Positions 52,690-64,000 of a stretch of 64,000 nt of DNA are shown here, in pieces. Positions within the stretch are counted from its first letter, which is position 1; each line of letters opens with the position of its first letter. Both the position numbers and the translations under genes were made by a program. The notes beneath the pieces are model-generated. The model made no database searches. It saw only the letters and a list, made by a program, of their open reading frames with translations, and was not told where the DNA came from. Source of the stretch: Notospermus geniculatus (taxonomy: Eukaryota; Nemertea; Pilidiophora; Heteronemertea; Lineidae); NCBI GenBank assembly GCA_002633025.1, contig NMRB01000562.1:1-64000 (forward strand). Direction: 5' to 3'.

Positions 52690-53165
52690 CAGTTGACTGT
52701 TCATTGGCCTTGACCTCTGGTTAGACCCACATGTAGGCTGTGGCCTTGACATATGGCTCTGGCCTTGAACAGTAGCCGTGGCCTTGACCTCCAGCTGTGG
52801 CCTTGACTTCCAGCAATGGCTTCGACCTGTAGTTATGCCTTGAACTCGAGGCATGGCCTGGAACTCTAGCTCTGGCCTTGAATTGTAGCTCTGGCCTTGA
52901 CCTACAGCAATGGCTTTGACCTGCAGTGTCTTGAACTCGAGGTATGGCCTTGAACTCTAGCTTTGGCCTTGACCTGTAGCTGTGGCCTTGACCTCTGGTT
53001 ATGACCTTGACCTCAAGGTATGGCCTTGAACTCTCGCTATGGCTTTGACTTGAGCTGTGGCCTTAACCTCCAGTATGACTTGACCTCTAGATACAGCCTT
53101 GACCCCCTAGATATGGCCTTGACCTCTAGCTTTGTCCTTGATGCTCTGACAGTTGCCTTGACCCT
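52690..53165. repeat. Degenerate minisatellite, about 18-bp unit, rich in TTGACCT
   Basis: Some 25 diverged copies of a unit like GGCCTTGACCTCTAGCTAT. On the minus strand most read AGGTCAAGG, a nuclear-receptor half site (AGGTCA) by sequence. Similar words recur near 56780, 56930 and 59505. Confidence 0.8.
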
Positions 53166-53838
53166 GACGTAAAACACTTGTGTTTCTCCTCCATCCTCAA
53201 ATCTGTGGAAGCAATCCATGCTGGATGCAATCAGTGTCTAACTTGTCCCTGGATGGTGTTGTCTCCCCACTTCCTGGGGACATTCATCTATCTTATGGCC
53301 ATCTCAAGAGAGAACACGTCATATCACAATCTGGCGAAGTGGTCTGAATCGTCCGATGTGTGATGGCCAAGAGATGGAGTGATTGACATGTCCGCTGGGA
53401 GATGATAACGGCATCATTACCATCCCTGTCAATCAGGGCATCTCTCAGAGTCGTCCTGCAGAATGACAGCTGTAGCTCCGTCAGATGGCTTGAAATGGTC
53501 ATGCAGATGTGTGTAACGTCAGTTTGATCGGCAGTTCAACCTGACGTTGTAGGTTTTGTCCAAGGCTCTGGTTTCCCTCTACATGAGGTAAATATTGCCC
53601 AATGAATAGCTTATAATAATGCCTGACTTTGGGCTTGAACTCCTGAAATAATATTTTCGAAATTTGTGAGATGTTTTAACTGGCAAAATGTAAACGGTTG
53701 AAAATGAAATTTGTTCGGTGATGTCTGTGCACCGACCTCGGACGGCGGGTCGGTGACCTAACACGGAATTGAACTCTGAAGAACTAGGAGATGTGCTAAA
53801 ACCCATTTGTAAATAAATCACAAACATTGGCATAAATA
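53166..53838. other. Gene-free stretch
   Basis: Nothing recognised. Confidence 0.4.
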
Positions 53839-54216
53839 GCCGTGTTTACACCTGAGGAAATTGCCGGACCTGACCCGGCTCTGACCCGCCTTTTTTGCGT
53901 TTACACCTATGAAAATCGGATCCGGATTAAAAATTGCCGGACTAATTTAGCCCGCTTTCGCTCGGCGGGTCTGATCCGGATTATACTTTAGCCCGGCAAG
54001 TTCAAAGGTGTGGACAGAAAAATGCCGGGCTAAAACGTTTACTGAGCCCACCGACAGGTGTCGGTCTGCTAAAATTGAATGGGTGGTGTGTCTATAAATA
54101 GCATGGCCAGCGTTCAATATCGTAAGACGAATAATAGGTGTGGACAGAAAATTCAATGGATCCGGGTTAAATTCGAACCCGGGCCTGGAAAAATTGCATA
54201 GGTGTAAACACGGCTA
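53839..54216. mobile_element. Foldback MITE with TAGCCGTGTTTACACCT ends
   Basis: TAGCCGTGTTTACACCTGAG at the left and CATAGGTGTAAACACGGCTA at the right. Many internal GCCCGGCAA and TCCGGATTA words pair. It is related in end sequence to family E. Confidence 0.9.
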
Positions 54217-55865
54217 TTGGCTCCTTTGCGGAAGAAGAATGAAATATTTGGTACAGGTCACTGGCTAGCACCACAGTTCGCCCAGGTTTGTTGTTCGTTT
54301 ATAGTCCGTCACACCTTACAGTTCTCTTAAAAAGAAAATAAATTGACGAGTCATGAATGTACAATGGATTATGATATTATTGACCTGTTGGTCTGTCGAA
54401 ATCGCCACCAGACCCGATACCAGCGGGGTCCAGGTATGACTCCGTATGAATAAATATCGCATTATTTCTAAACATGACGAAGTCTTTATTATTGGCATTC
54501 ATTGGTTTATTCAGGCCTTTGGAAATTCTGCCCATTCATCTTCGCATAACAAAGAACAAGTCAGTCATAAATATTCCATACATGAGTGTGTAATGGTCCG
54601 TCATAAAATCTCACTGCGCATAAACCCATATATGGGAATTGTTATAAACAGTCGGATTTTAACCACTGTGTTGGAATCTAACCAAAGTTAAGATATTTTA
54701 GGAAGAATTTGCGTAGGAGTCCATAGGAGTTCAATTTACTGTGCCCTGAGATAGAAGTGTAGAATTTTAAAGAGCTTCTGAAGTGATAATTTTGTGGCCG
54801 TCGACGTGAGAGATAATAATAACTATTAGGCCCTTCTTCAGACCGTCTTACATCATGGAATGGGGTTTAATAGACTGAAATGACAAGTTGAATGTTGGAC
54901 TGAATGTTTTATCTCGGTTCATCAGAGTTGCGCTGAACACAATAAAAAAGCATCTTGTCGTGCAACCATGCATTGCGTCGCTGTTTCCAAGGAAAATGGC
55001 GGTAGGCCTAATGATTGTCATCCCCACTGAGAAAATGTGCGAGTTTTTTCAGCGAGTTGGCTCTCAATGGGCAATTCACCATTGTTGGTTTCCCCATTAC
55101 TTATGCCAAGATCAAAGACTACCCATAGCTTTCTATGGTTAATGCCCATAGAGACAACTCGTATGGCGGTCCACCTTAGGAATGTCCCAGTGTGTTGTCT
55201 TCTAACCAGTCTTCGTCTGGATCTAAAACCCGGTGCATGTCACGTATCAACAGAAATGCCCAAATCTCCCTGATGACTGACATATGCAACACTAATGCCC
55301 TCCTGTGGCAATTTTCAACCCCCCCCCCCCCCATGTTGCATCGTAATCTTCTCTTTCCAAACGTGTGCTCAAAACCTCGATGGTTATGATTTCAAATCCT
55401 ACATCTGGTGTGAAACCATGTTGCTACAGAGAATCATCAAACCAAGACACGTCAGTTCGTCTCGTATTGATTGGCAACTGGATCTGAGCGGGACGTACAG
55501 CTCCCCCGCGCTGATGACAGCCATTGACCGCGGTTAAGCTACACTTCATGTCGGATGATTCTCCAGTATTCAGCGCAATCTAATAATGTTCGCGTCTGGT
55601 GTGGAATTAAGGTCAAGGCCAGTGCTCATTGAGTGGGATGAGCGGAATTGGTTTGGATTGAATCCCGCTGGGAACAAGGTTGTTCTCTGTCAGTGGTGTA
55701 ACGTGGTTACATTGGCGGTGTGTATCCTTTGAGTTCTGATGTTAAGCAGTTGTTAACAACTGAAGTTTAGAGTGAGTTAGGCTAACCAGTGATTCCCTCC
55801 GTTTGTAGCGGGTCAGCAAAACCTGCGATCTTGATAGATACATGTATGAAGTAGTCCTGACTCGA
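54217..55865. other. Gene-free stretch
   Basis: Includes a piece near 55053-55165 with GTTGGCTCTCAATGGGCAAT and CATAGCTTTCTATGG, related to the array at 35922-36400, and a run of 15 C at 55318-55332. No exon recognised. Confidence 0.45.
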
Positions 55866-56055
55866 GGAGCCTAGATAGCCTAGTGGTTATCACGTCCGCT
55901 CAGCAATCGGAAGGTCCTGGGTTCGAATCCAGCCCGGGCCATATGGGATAAATCATCCCTGTCTCTTCAAGTCCATCGCACTGTGGTGCCTTGTACCTTG
56001 TTTCTTTGCAAGGACAAGTAAACCCCATCCAAGTGAGGAACATGAGTAGCGATGA
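55866..56055 (+). mobile_element. tRNA-derived SINE, family 1, 3'-truncated
   Basis: Head TAGCCTAGTGGTTATCACG, box B GGTTCGAATCC, then CATCCAAGTGAGGAACATGA. It stops before the GGGCCAATAATG block and meets the MITE at 56067. Confidence 0.9.
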
Positions 56056-56066
56056 GTAGCGCAAGC

Positions 56067-56319
56067 TAAAGGGCTCCGCACACTGGCGACTAAAATAGGG
56101 GCGACTACCGATGCGACTAGTACGTCGCCTGCAATAATTACCTGTGAGGTCGATCAGTGATGTCATCTGCGACATCACTGATCTTCCAAAAAAGAAGCAT
56201 TTGTCGCAAACGAGTCAACAAAAACTAAAAAAACTAAAAATATGTTCAGTCGCCTCTGTGGTCGCAAGGGTGGTCGCCTAGAAAATCGCTCGAAAAATCG
56301 CCAGTCTGCGGTGCCCTTA
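56067..56319. mobile_element. Foldback MITE with TAAAGGGCTCCGCACACTGG ends
   Basis: TAAAGGGCTCCGCACACTGG at the left and CCAGTCTGCGGTGCCCTTA at the right. GGGCGAC(T)-type words and a central GATCAGTGATGTC/GACATCACTGATC palindrome. Confidence 0.88.
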
Positions 56320-58264
56320 CGGTGATATTCAAACAATACCAATTCAATTTTGATGACACAGACTTCATCAATAACTATAGACAATCGCTGATCGTCCATG
56401 ATTCAGACATATTTGTCTGAATGGCGGTTCCTGCTGTGATGGCTAGACATGTCCGCAATCATCAGCCAAGACGATCTGGTTATAAAGTCGCTACACCTCA
56501 TGGGATAGCCGCGGACTGGTTCCGCGATCTCGCTCGTTTGTCAGGAACTCATGGGTATAATCAGACAACAAATATCAATTGGTCAGTTGTTGGTCTACGA
56601 CTGCGAGCCTCAGCGGTCAGATCCAGGGGTAAGACAGGCGAATTAGGAGCGACTTGGAGTTCTGATGTGCAATAAGATGACTCCAAGCCCAGAGATGGTT
56701 GTGTCCTGAGGAAACTCTGAAAAAGCAACTAAACTGAATGAATACAAACTTAATGGTGGCCATTTTGAAAGTCTTCGACCTTGACCTTGACTTTGTTGAC
56801 CTTGGTGTGAAAAACTAGTAGTGTCAGTGTCCTTGGCCAGAGAGTATCACTTGCTAGTAATCGTGAGAAATTGAAACAGTGAAAAAGCAAAATGAATGGC
56901 GGCCATTTTGAAATTCTGTGACCTTGACCTTGTTGACCTTGGTGTGAAAAAAAGCAGGAGTGTCAGTGTCTGGTTCCACGACTCTTGTGAAGAGGAAAAA
57001 AGTCTGTCTGGTGTTTGAAACAGACACCTCCTTCAGTCACTGCGCCCGACCTCAAGTTGATATGTTCGCACTGAAGAATCTGATAGACCTCTTCAGATTA
57101 TGTGGTTAGATGAGCCAAGTTTGTGGCGAATACGAAAGCAGTTATCGATGAGGATATCTCGACTTAATGGGGCGTGATGACGGGAATAAAAAATGATGCT
57201 CAACGCTTTGTTGTGAGGGGAGGAGAGACGGGAGAGATACGGGAGGAATTTTGATGCTGGTGAGGTCTGTCTACGTCCTGGAGGTGAGGTTGGTGGTTGT
57301 AGCGGGATAACGTTATAAAATGAGCCAGCCAAAATAGGGTTATATCCAATGAGACCAGGGCAAGTTGAGCTGAGTACACTGGTATAGTGGTTTGCTTCAG
57401 GTCATACTTCCTTGAGGTACCCCAATCCCAAGTTTGGTGCATCTAGGGTTTGTAGAAGACACTGTTCTTTTTAGGATGCATCAAGACGACTGATCCAATG
57501 GTCAATCTGAAAAAGTCAAAAGTGTGGGGGTACCCATGTATGCAATCTGGTGTTCCTATACCTACAACTGTAGCAGCCATATTCCTATTCAGTGACACTA
57601 CTACGATTCCTATGAACAAATTATGAAGATCAGATGACCAGAACTTGCGAATGAAAAAACACGTCTCTTACTCCGATTCGCAGACTATTTTTGGCGTCGT
57701 GGTGGATATTTCGTTCCCAGTTGTAAGGAAGCATGCCAAGCTCTGATCCCCGCGAGTTCTTGCTCGCTATAATACTTGAGTTTACATTACGGCCTCGTTG
57801 GCTGATATGTCATAAATTTGTCCGTAGATTACCAAGTCTGAAGCTAAAATCAATACGTCTGAGAGGCAGAACTATTTGAAGCTCGTGTTTCTGTTTCGTA
57901 GATATTGCGGTAATCCAGAGGAAAGTCACGTTTGGCAATGATTCCGTCTTTTTCTCGGTGCTGAGCAAAGTGCCTTCTCATGTCTGGTATAGAGGTTCAC
58001 CTGACTGCTGCTACGGGTACCTCAAGACTGCATAAGATGATATGACCACGTCGGTCATTCCCAGAATTCTCCTCATGTAGATGCACCAAACGTCAGACAG
58101 AGGTACCTCAAGCCTGTTATGCATCAGACACAACTGATGTTATTAAGTGTCAAATGAACGCCCTCTTTTGGTGATAGGTACACCAGACTAGGTGTATGAG
58201 TACCTCAAGACAGATACACCAAACTGGGTCATGTTACCCTCAGGTAGATTCTAGATGCACCAAA
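56320..58264. other. Gene-free stretch
   Basis: Loose repeats of GAGGTACC/TACCTCAAG and GCACCAAAC between 57410 and 58264. Otherwise nothing recognised. Confidence 0.4.
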
Positions 58265-58285
58265 NNNNNNNNNNNNNNNNNNNNN
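58265..58285. other. Assembly gap (21 N) at a CA microsatellite
   Basis: The gap is followed by a CACACACACAC run, so slippage in a dinucleotide repeat is the likely reason. Confidence 0.95.
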
Positions 58286-58835
58286 CACACACACACTGAC
58301 GAGGATACAGGTGTTTGTTGGGATCCAGGTCCAATTCCAATAGCTACCATGACAGTTAGTGGTGCCCCCTATTGCACCAGTCACAAACTGCTAATTAAGA
58401 CCTCGAAAAACATTCAGAAAAATAGCATCAACAGTCTCTCGTGCAATTTAGATTCCAATCAGACACGTCTACCCAAACACTGGGACAGCCAACATAAATT
58501 GCCATTTTGAAATTTAACGAATTACCCCATTATGCAAATTAGTTGTAATGGAGATTTCGTAACGATTTGAAACTATGCTATTGGGGAGACGAGATCCACG
58601 GGTCGATAAATCGAGTCTTTCTCGATGATGGAGTTCACGTCTCTAATTGAATATCGCTGAAATGTTGAGAAATCGCTACAAATGGATCACGCTCTGCAAA
58701 AAAATGATCCTGTAATGTGAGCAGCCTGGTGGCAATCCTCAAACCATGTTTGGTTTAATGTTAATTAGCCGTGTGAGTGTCCCAGGATGCATTTCAGTTG
58801 TCATCAAGTTTGTATCTGCATTACAAGTGTAATGG

Positions 58836-59010
58836 GCCGTCAGAGTGGCATGGTGGAATCATCAGATCAGAGGGTTCTGGGTTTAAACCCCTGTCGGGCA
58901 GACTCATCCTTCATGTGATGATACGGACCCTCTTTGACAGCATAGGTTTTCTCCGGGCACTCTGGTTTCCTCCTGCACTGCATTAATTCTATATTGTCTA
59001 TAGAGCCCGA
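58836..59010 (+). mobile_element. tRNA-derived SINE, family 2
   Basis: GCCGTCAGAGTGGCATGGTG head, box B-like GGGTTTAAACCCC, then TCTTTGACAGC and GGTTTTCTCCGGGCACTCTG, GTTTCCTCCTGC and CTATAGAGC. Confidence 0.85.
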
Positions 59011-60149
59011 GCCTAAGCTGTTTGGCACATAAGTCCCAACTCAACATTCAAATTTTTTCAAAGGTCTGTTTCCAGACCATTTCTTCACGAAGCACATTTT
59101 GGTAGATTTTCAAGCAGCCTGAAAGGGCCTTAAAAGATAGGGGCCTAGGCCTACCCAGACACGTATTAGTCACCCAGCAGGTCTTGCATTCCCAGGATTT
59201 CACTACCAAGGTCAAATAGTATGGAGATAATCACATAAAAGGAATTCACGGACCAAATAATCTGCTTAGGGTTGCCCTTTTCACCAAGGAATTTCCCTTG
59301 GGGGCTTTACTGTAATATTATGGTTCACAGGCTTTTTTTAGGTCCGTCCTTTTCCAACATTGAATGAAAGGGCTGAAAAAATATCGACCCTTCAACTTTG
59401 AGGGATCTGACATGTTTAAGCAAACATATTTTATTGTAAGGGATTTGTCACTCTATATTTATGGGAGATTTTAGCAATCAAGGTGCTGATTGGTCAAGAC
59501 AAAGGTCATGACCTTGACCTGACCTTGACCTTTAAGTCCAAAGTGAAGTAGAAATAGATTCAAGAACCATACTCAATTGCTGAGATTTGATTCTTTACCT
59601 TGTGTATTTGATGAAACGCAGCTGCGTCAACAACATGTGGGCGCGTCGAAAATATGGAATTTAGATGAAATGAATAAAATCGAACATATGAACAGCGGCT
59701 CAAGGTTTTTCAATAAGTTCTCCTGATATCAAGCACATCATGTTTATGGTGTGGGTGGGTGTCACATGGCTCAAGCGATGGATGTTTTAAAGGGCAGGAG
59801 TGAAGGTCAAGTGAGGCGCCGTCAGAATCCGTCAGATACGGTGGTCTCGATGCCCAGAAGCGCGCGAGTTTGGAGTTTTATCAATGAACAAAACGTGTGA
59901 CTAATGTGTCAAATTCGTACTACTGTTTGTGCGATAAGACACCACTTGACATTTTGAGACATAACAAGGCTCGTCGGATGTCCTGTGGTGAAAAAAATGA
60001 TCAAAGATGTTGTAGGCTCATCGTGGAAAAGTTCAGAGTTGATATGAAATCATGCTCTGTGTATGTATTGACAGTATTTGACAATGAGAAACCTGGGTCC
60101 ATATTCATAAAACCACAACCTCGGTCTGAAACTGAATGACGTAATGCAG
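59011..60149. other. Gene-free stretch
   Basis: Contains TGACCTTGACCTGACCTTGA near 59507. No exon recognised. Confidence 0.4.
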
Positions 60150-60400
60150 ACAGCCCCAAGACAGTGACGTCGAAGATGTTGCGTCAGACTCGACCATTGC
60201 TGAATCATGGATGGCGTCACGTCACCTGGTTTCAGATCGAGGTTGGTTGAGATTTCGGTGCAAGTGTGCAGATCTGCGAATTTGAGAATCGTCTATAGCT
60301 TGAAGCATTGAGAAAAGTCTCACTTGAACCACTGATATGAGGAAAGTTGGACTTTAATGAAAGTGTGGCTGAAATCTGACCCGAGCATACACCCCTGGGA
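60150..60400. repeat. Dispersed repeat with GAGATTTCGGTGCAAGTGTG
   Basis: Words GACTCGACCATTGCTGAATC, GAGGTTGGTTGAGATTTCGG and GTGTGCAGATCT also occur at 61845-62055, there as two facing copies. AAAGTGTGGCTGAAATCTGA links it to 35140. Confidence 0.65.
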
Positions 60401-60990
60401 GTCCTTGTAACTGATAGGAGCGACGACATAGCAGTAAAAACGCATGTTGTGGACCAAATTAAATATGCACCAATGATTTTGTAAAACACTATAATGCACT
60501 TACGAGATCAATATATGGCAATCAGATCATCAGCTGATGAACAAAAATATCCCCGAACCAAACACAGGTCAATAATGTACGGAAATTGCCCTTATAAGGA
60601 AGTGTTACCGCGGCGATACAAAATGGTGGAGAAAACGCAGCATTGAAATCATGGCAATAACCTTCACGGACATTTCACGACGACCTTCATCATGCAATGA
60701 TTGTGGTTTGTTGTGATCGTTAAATTAAATACAGACGATACGCCCTTATAAGGGCACATCTGGTGTGATTCCTAGAATGAGTTGAGTATTAATGATGCAG
60801 CATTGTGATTTGACGTGATTAACTTTGTCATTAGCAATTCGTAGCTCGCGTGTTTATCCCCCGAGACAGGTAAATTTTGCGTTTTGATTCACGGTTACAT
60901 TCAGTGCCATTGGTTGCAGGTTTCTCCAATTTGTTCCAAAGGTTACCCACCCCCACCCCACATCACCAACCCCACCCCATCATCATTCAG

Positions 60991-61185
60991 GGCGTCAGCG
61001 TGGTGCAGTGCAACATCAGCGCCTGGCACCTCTGAAGTTCTCAGTTCGATCCCCAGTCAGGCCCATTCTTCTCGTCATAGAGAGAGATATCTTCGAGAGC
61101 GCAAGTTTCTCTGGTTACTCTGGTTTCCTCCTGCATTACACGATTCACCCTCTGTCGTCTATGCAGCTAATGGTGTATTTGACGT
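60991..61185 (+). mobile_element. tRNA-derived SINE, family 2
   Basis: GGCGTCAGCGTGGTGCAGTG head, box B CAGTTCGATCCCC, then diverged core with CTCTGGTTTCCTCCTGC. Confidence 0.82.
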
Positions 61186-61584
61186 TCAGCTCTCGATTCG
61201 ATTCGAACTCCAAGCATCAAGGTCAAACTGACTAGACCATTAGTAAACGTCATTGAGGGTTTGACCTTGAGCGAAGACGGCGACCTTCAGTGATGTCATT
61301 TCATTGGTCGTTCCGAGATAGTGGTGTTAATTTCACTCACTAATAAGATAAAAGTACTAATCATCCTTGGCTCATTCTCATCACATCCATCATTGTCATT
61401 TGAAATGAGATTATTGAAATCATTGGTGGTGTTTTCCACGAAAATTGACCTCTGATTCTGAGTGTTTATTGGGTGGTTTTGTTGATTGGTGGCAATTAGG
61501 GGTCGAAAGGGTCGCAGTTTCCAAATTTTGTGTGCATTGCCTTCATTTCTACTTGCAATACATGAGGTATCAGGAAACTGACAG
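61186..61584. other. Gene-free stretch
   Basis: Nothing recognised. Confidence 0.4.
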
Positions 61585-61789
61585 TAGCCCCTTTACACTT
61601 CAAGATTTTCACCGTGTTCGGTCCGTACCCAGCACGGTTCCATACATTTTGCCAAGTAAGCAGGTCAAGCCAGCTTGTTGTCCCGGTACCAAATGGCCGT
61701 GTAAACGGGCCTGTCCCGCTTGAATTTCAAAGTGGGCTCGGTCCGGGTCGAGCTCGGACGCTTCAACCGGTCCACTGAAAAGGGGCCAA
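61585..61789. mobile_element. MITE with TAGCCCCTTTACACT ends
   Basis: AGTAGCCCCTTTACACTTCA at the left and CCACTGAAAAGGGGCCAA at the right. TTCACCGTGTTCGGTCC faces GGGCTCGGTCCGGGTCG-type words inside. Confidence 0.65.
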
Positions 61790-61844
61790 TGATGCCTTGC
61801 TCGGGTCTGAAACTCACGGAAGTCTCTAAAGACGATTCTCGAAT

Positions 61845-62055
61845 TCACAGATCTGTGCACTTCCGCTGAAATCTCAACCAGAACCTTGATCTGAAACTGG
61901 CTGACGTGACGCAATCCATGATTCAGCAATGGTCGAGTTTGATGCAACGTACATGTATTCGACATCACTGTCACGGAGTTGTCTGTGTTACATCATTCAG
62001 TTTCAACCGAGGTTGTTGTTGAGATTTCGGCGGAAGTGTGCAGATCTTTGTCGTT
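61845..62055. repeat. Inverted repeat of about 210 bp
   Basis: GATCTGTGCACTTCCGCTGA faces CGGCGGAAGTGTGCAGATC. ATCTCAACCAGAACC faces GGTTGTTGTTGAGAT. It shares inner words with 60150-60400. Confidence 0.75.
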
Positions 62056-62081
62056 TACGTCAATTTGAAAACAGTCTATCC

Positions 62082-62460
62082 AGGGCTCCCGCGGATCCTT
62101 AAAAAGCATTAAAAGTCAGGAATTTTTGTTTTTCAGAATTAAGGCCTTAAAAAGCCTTAAATATAGCATTTTTTCACTCAGTGGCCTTAAAAAGGCCTTA
62201 AATTTGATGTAGCTTCAGTTTTGAATTTTCGTTAAACCATTTCCCCTTCCTAACGACGTTTTTATTCATATCAGTTGAAAACTGCCCTATCGTGAAAGTC
62301 AGGATCCCACCCTCAGCGCTAATCTTCAGGTTGTGCTAAACCATTGTACGAAAAAAACCTACATGAAAACTCCTGACAACTTGGCCTTAAATTTTTCCTG
62401 GACTGGCCTTAAAAAGCCTTAAAAAGGCCTTAATTTTGCTCACCAAAAAGCTGCAGGAAC
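62082..62460. repeat. Repeat rich in CCTTAAAAAGGCCTTAA
   Basis: Many copies of CCTTAAAAAG and AAGGCCTTAA between an opening CCAGGGCTCCCGCGGATCCT and a closing CTGCAGGAACC. This looks like a common animal DNA-element remnant. Confidence 0.6.
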
Positions 62461-62483
62461 CATGCTATCACATGAAGAGTGGG

Positions 62484-62552
62484 ACCGACTGGGGATCGAA
62501 CCCGCAACATCAGAGGTGACAGGAGCTGATGTTTCCACCGCACCAGTATCCA
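62484..62552 (-). mobile_element. tRNA-derived SINE, family 2, head fragment
   Basis: GACTGGGGATCGAACCCGCA (box B side), CAGAGGTGACAGG and CACCGCACCAG, reverse oriented. Confidence 0.75.
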
Positions 62553-63099
62553 GTTGTCATCCTCCTGCACCTTCCACTCTGTTGTAAAGTCATGCATCAT
62601 ATTCCTCTCAGCTTATAATCAAGGGGATTACCTCGCTAAGCCGGTATTACTGTAATGTCATACTTAACCCCTCGGGGGCGCCGTGATGTTCACAAAAACT
62701 CTACAATATGAAATCTCAAGGTCGCCAACGGCAACGATGACATAGTGTATAGGATGATCTTGTTGGGATGTCAATTTAATTTGTAATAGTCTTTGTCAGT
62801 GAGGTTATAATCTGTTCTGAAACCATTGAAAGTGAGAATTTGTGGTTCAACAGTCTGTCTTGAAATGTGGGATATTCATCCTCCCACAGCAGGGGTTTTT
62901 AGCTCACTCCTCGTGCGAGTGTATGAAGAAGAGCGAGATCAAAGGCCTGCTATGGGAGGATGGGGATATTGAGATCCCGAGATTTGACTTGATGATTTGC
63001 GACTCCTAGTAGGAGGAAACCAGAGCTTCAAAAAGTCAAGTTTTGAGTTCGACGTCTTTTCATGCACTCTGCCCCTAGCTGTTACATCCGGCAGTGTTT

Positions 63100-63240
63100 C
63101 CATGTCTTGTCAGTGTTCCCATGTTGTTTGAGAAGTGCTGGCAGATAGATCGAAACGTTTCTCTGTGTGTCCCCTATTGTCAGTTGCAGCTTATTCCATC
63201 AGACAATAGCAGGGGAACACTCACAGATGGGGAACGCTCA
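63100..63240 (+). repeat. Dispersed repeat with CTGGCAGATAGATCGA
   Basis: Same word order as 29233-29325: GTGCTGGCAGATAGATCGAA, TCCCCTATTGTCAGTTGCAG, CATCAGACAATAGCAGGGGA. Confidence 0.7.
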
Positions 63241-64000
63241 AAAATGCTACACTCCCTCCACGTCCCCCCATGCAGTAATGTACACACAGGGCCCTCCCTG
63301 TCTACTACAAGCATCAATGCTATTTTGACTCGTGTAACATCCAAGACCTGCCATGCCTGCCTCTGACGCTCTGTCTATTCCCGTCAAAATCCTCCTACCT
63401 TAAGTTCATTTGACACCATTTTCATCCCTAATTGTCAATCTCTGAATTAAAAGTCTCATTCTCTCGCAACCTTTCAAAACATGACCTTCTCAAGGTGGTA
63501 CAAAAAATGGTACAAAAACTGTGTAATGAGACCAGAATCACTTTATATAGAATTGATGCTAAAATGCAGCTGTAATCAGTGTCTTTTGCTATCTAAATCC
63601 ATCCTGCTGCTGCAGATTACGCGAAAATACTTACAGTAGGCCTACAGTCTAATGTATCACTCTCTAACTTGTAGGAAAGTCTTTTTTCAGCGCCATGCAC
63701 TTGGCCGATCGATTTTATAGTAAATGTACAAGGATGTCCAGGCGATGTGTGTTACAATTAGAGTGAAATGGACAGTCTCGAAGGTGTTACATGCATGGGG
63801 TGATTGTCGCATGAATGCTGAAGAAATGTCAGAGATATCAGGTAGCGATGCTGAGTGGATTAGTAAAGGGATACATTGTATGTTATTCCTTGAGCAGATT
63901 ATCAGATTAACCCTCTCCATACGGAAAAAATTAGCAACTAATCCATCAGAACCTTGAGAGATTGACACCGTGTCATTGCAATGTCTGAGGAGCACTGATA
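63241..64000. other. Gene-free stretch to the window end
   Basis: Short open frames only; nothing recognised. Confidence 0.4.

Noticed and set aside
56421-56675. 84-codon open frame on the plus strand
   Set aside because: No recognisable motif and it borders a MITE. Chance length in this base composition.
61609-61974. 121-codon open frame on the minus strand
   Set aside because: It spans a MITE and an inverted repeat; the reading frame crosses the borders of both.

Overview
This window is nuclear DNA from an animal, most likely a marine invertebrate. Genes are split into short exons with GT-AG introns. SINEs, foldback MITE-like elements and minisatellites fill most of the rest. The oligomers TACATGTA and AGGCCTA are very common, which recalls echinoderm, hemichordate, lancelet or mollusc assemblies, but the phylum cannot be fixed from sequence alone. 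Sequencing gaps lie at 21429-21814, 38440-38482 and 58265-58285, and single unknown bases at 11102, 27765, 31706 and 35697.

The gene-bearing part is 0.6-34 kb. A tRNA-Glu(TTC) gene lies at 664-735. A TTC39C-type tetratricopeptide-repeat gene runs on the minus strand from 13582 to 4621, and I could trace twelve coding exons. Head-to-head with it is a two-exon plus-strand gene (14740-16073) whose product starts with what looks like an RFX-type winged-helix domain and ends in a cysteine cluster. Next on the plus strand is a Gemin7 (SMN complex) gene at 16932-17240. A four-EF-hand calmodulin/troponin-C-like gene runs on the minus strand from 26947 to 23154, with its last exon not found. A secreted two-PAN/apple-domain gene lies on the plus strand at 32055-34004 and is probably incomplete at its 3' end.

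From 34 to 64 kb I see almost no coding sequence. The exceptions are a reverse-transcriptase scrap near 43.2 kb and a plausible promoter plus first exon near 39.5-39.7 kb. The rest is repeats: two tRNA-derived SINE families (about seven copies each), many terminal-inverted-repeat elements, long hairpins and minisatellites.

The most unusual feature is how often minisatellites or short tandem duplications sit exactly on exon-intron borders of the TTC39C and EF-hand genes. Several copy a working splice site: donors at 12001-12205, 9779-9866 and 23556-23668, and an acceptor at 12302-12526. Using the extra donors would add a stop codon or shift the frame, so these loci are natural candidates for splice-site competition.
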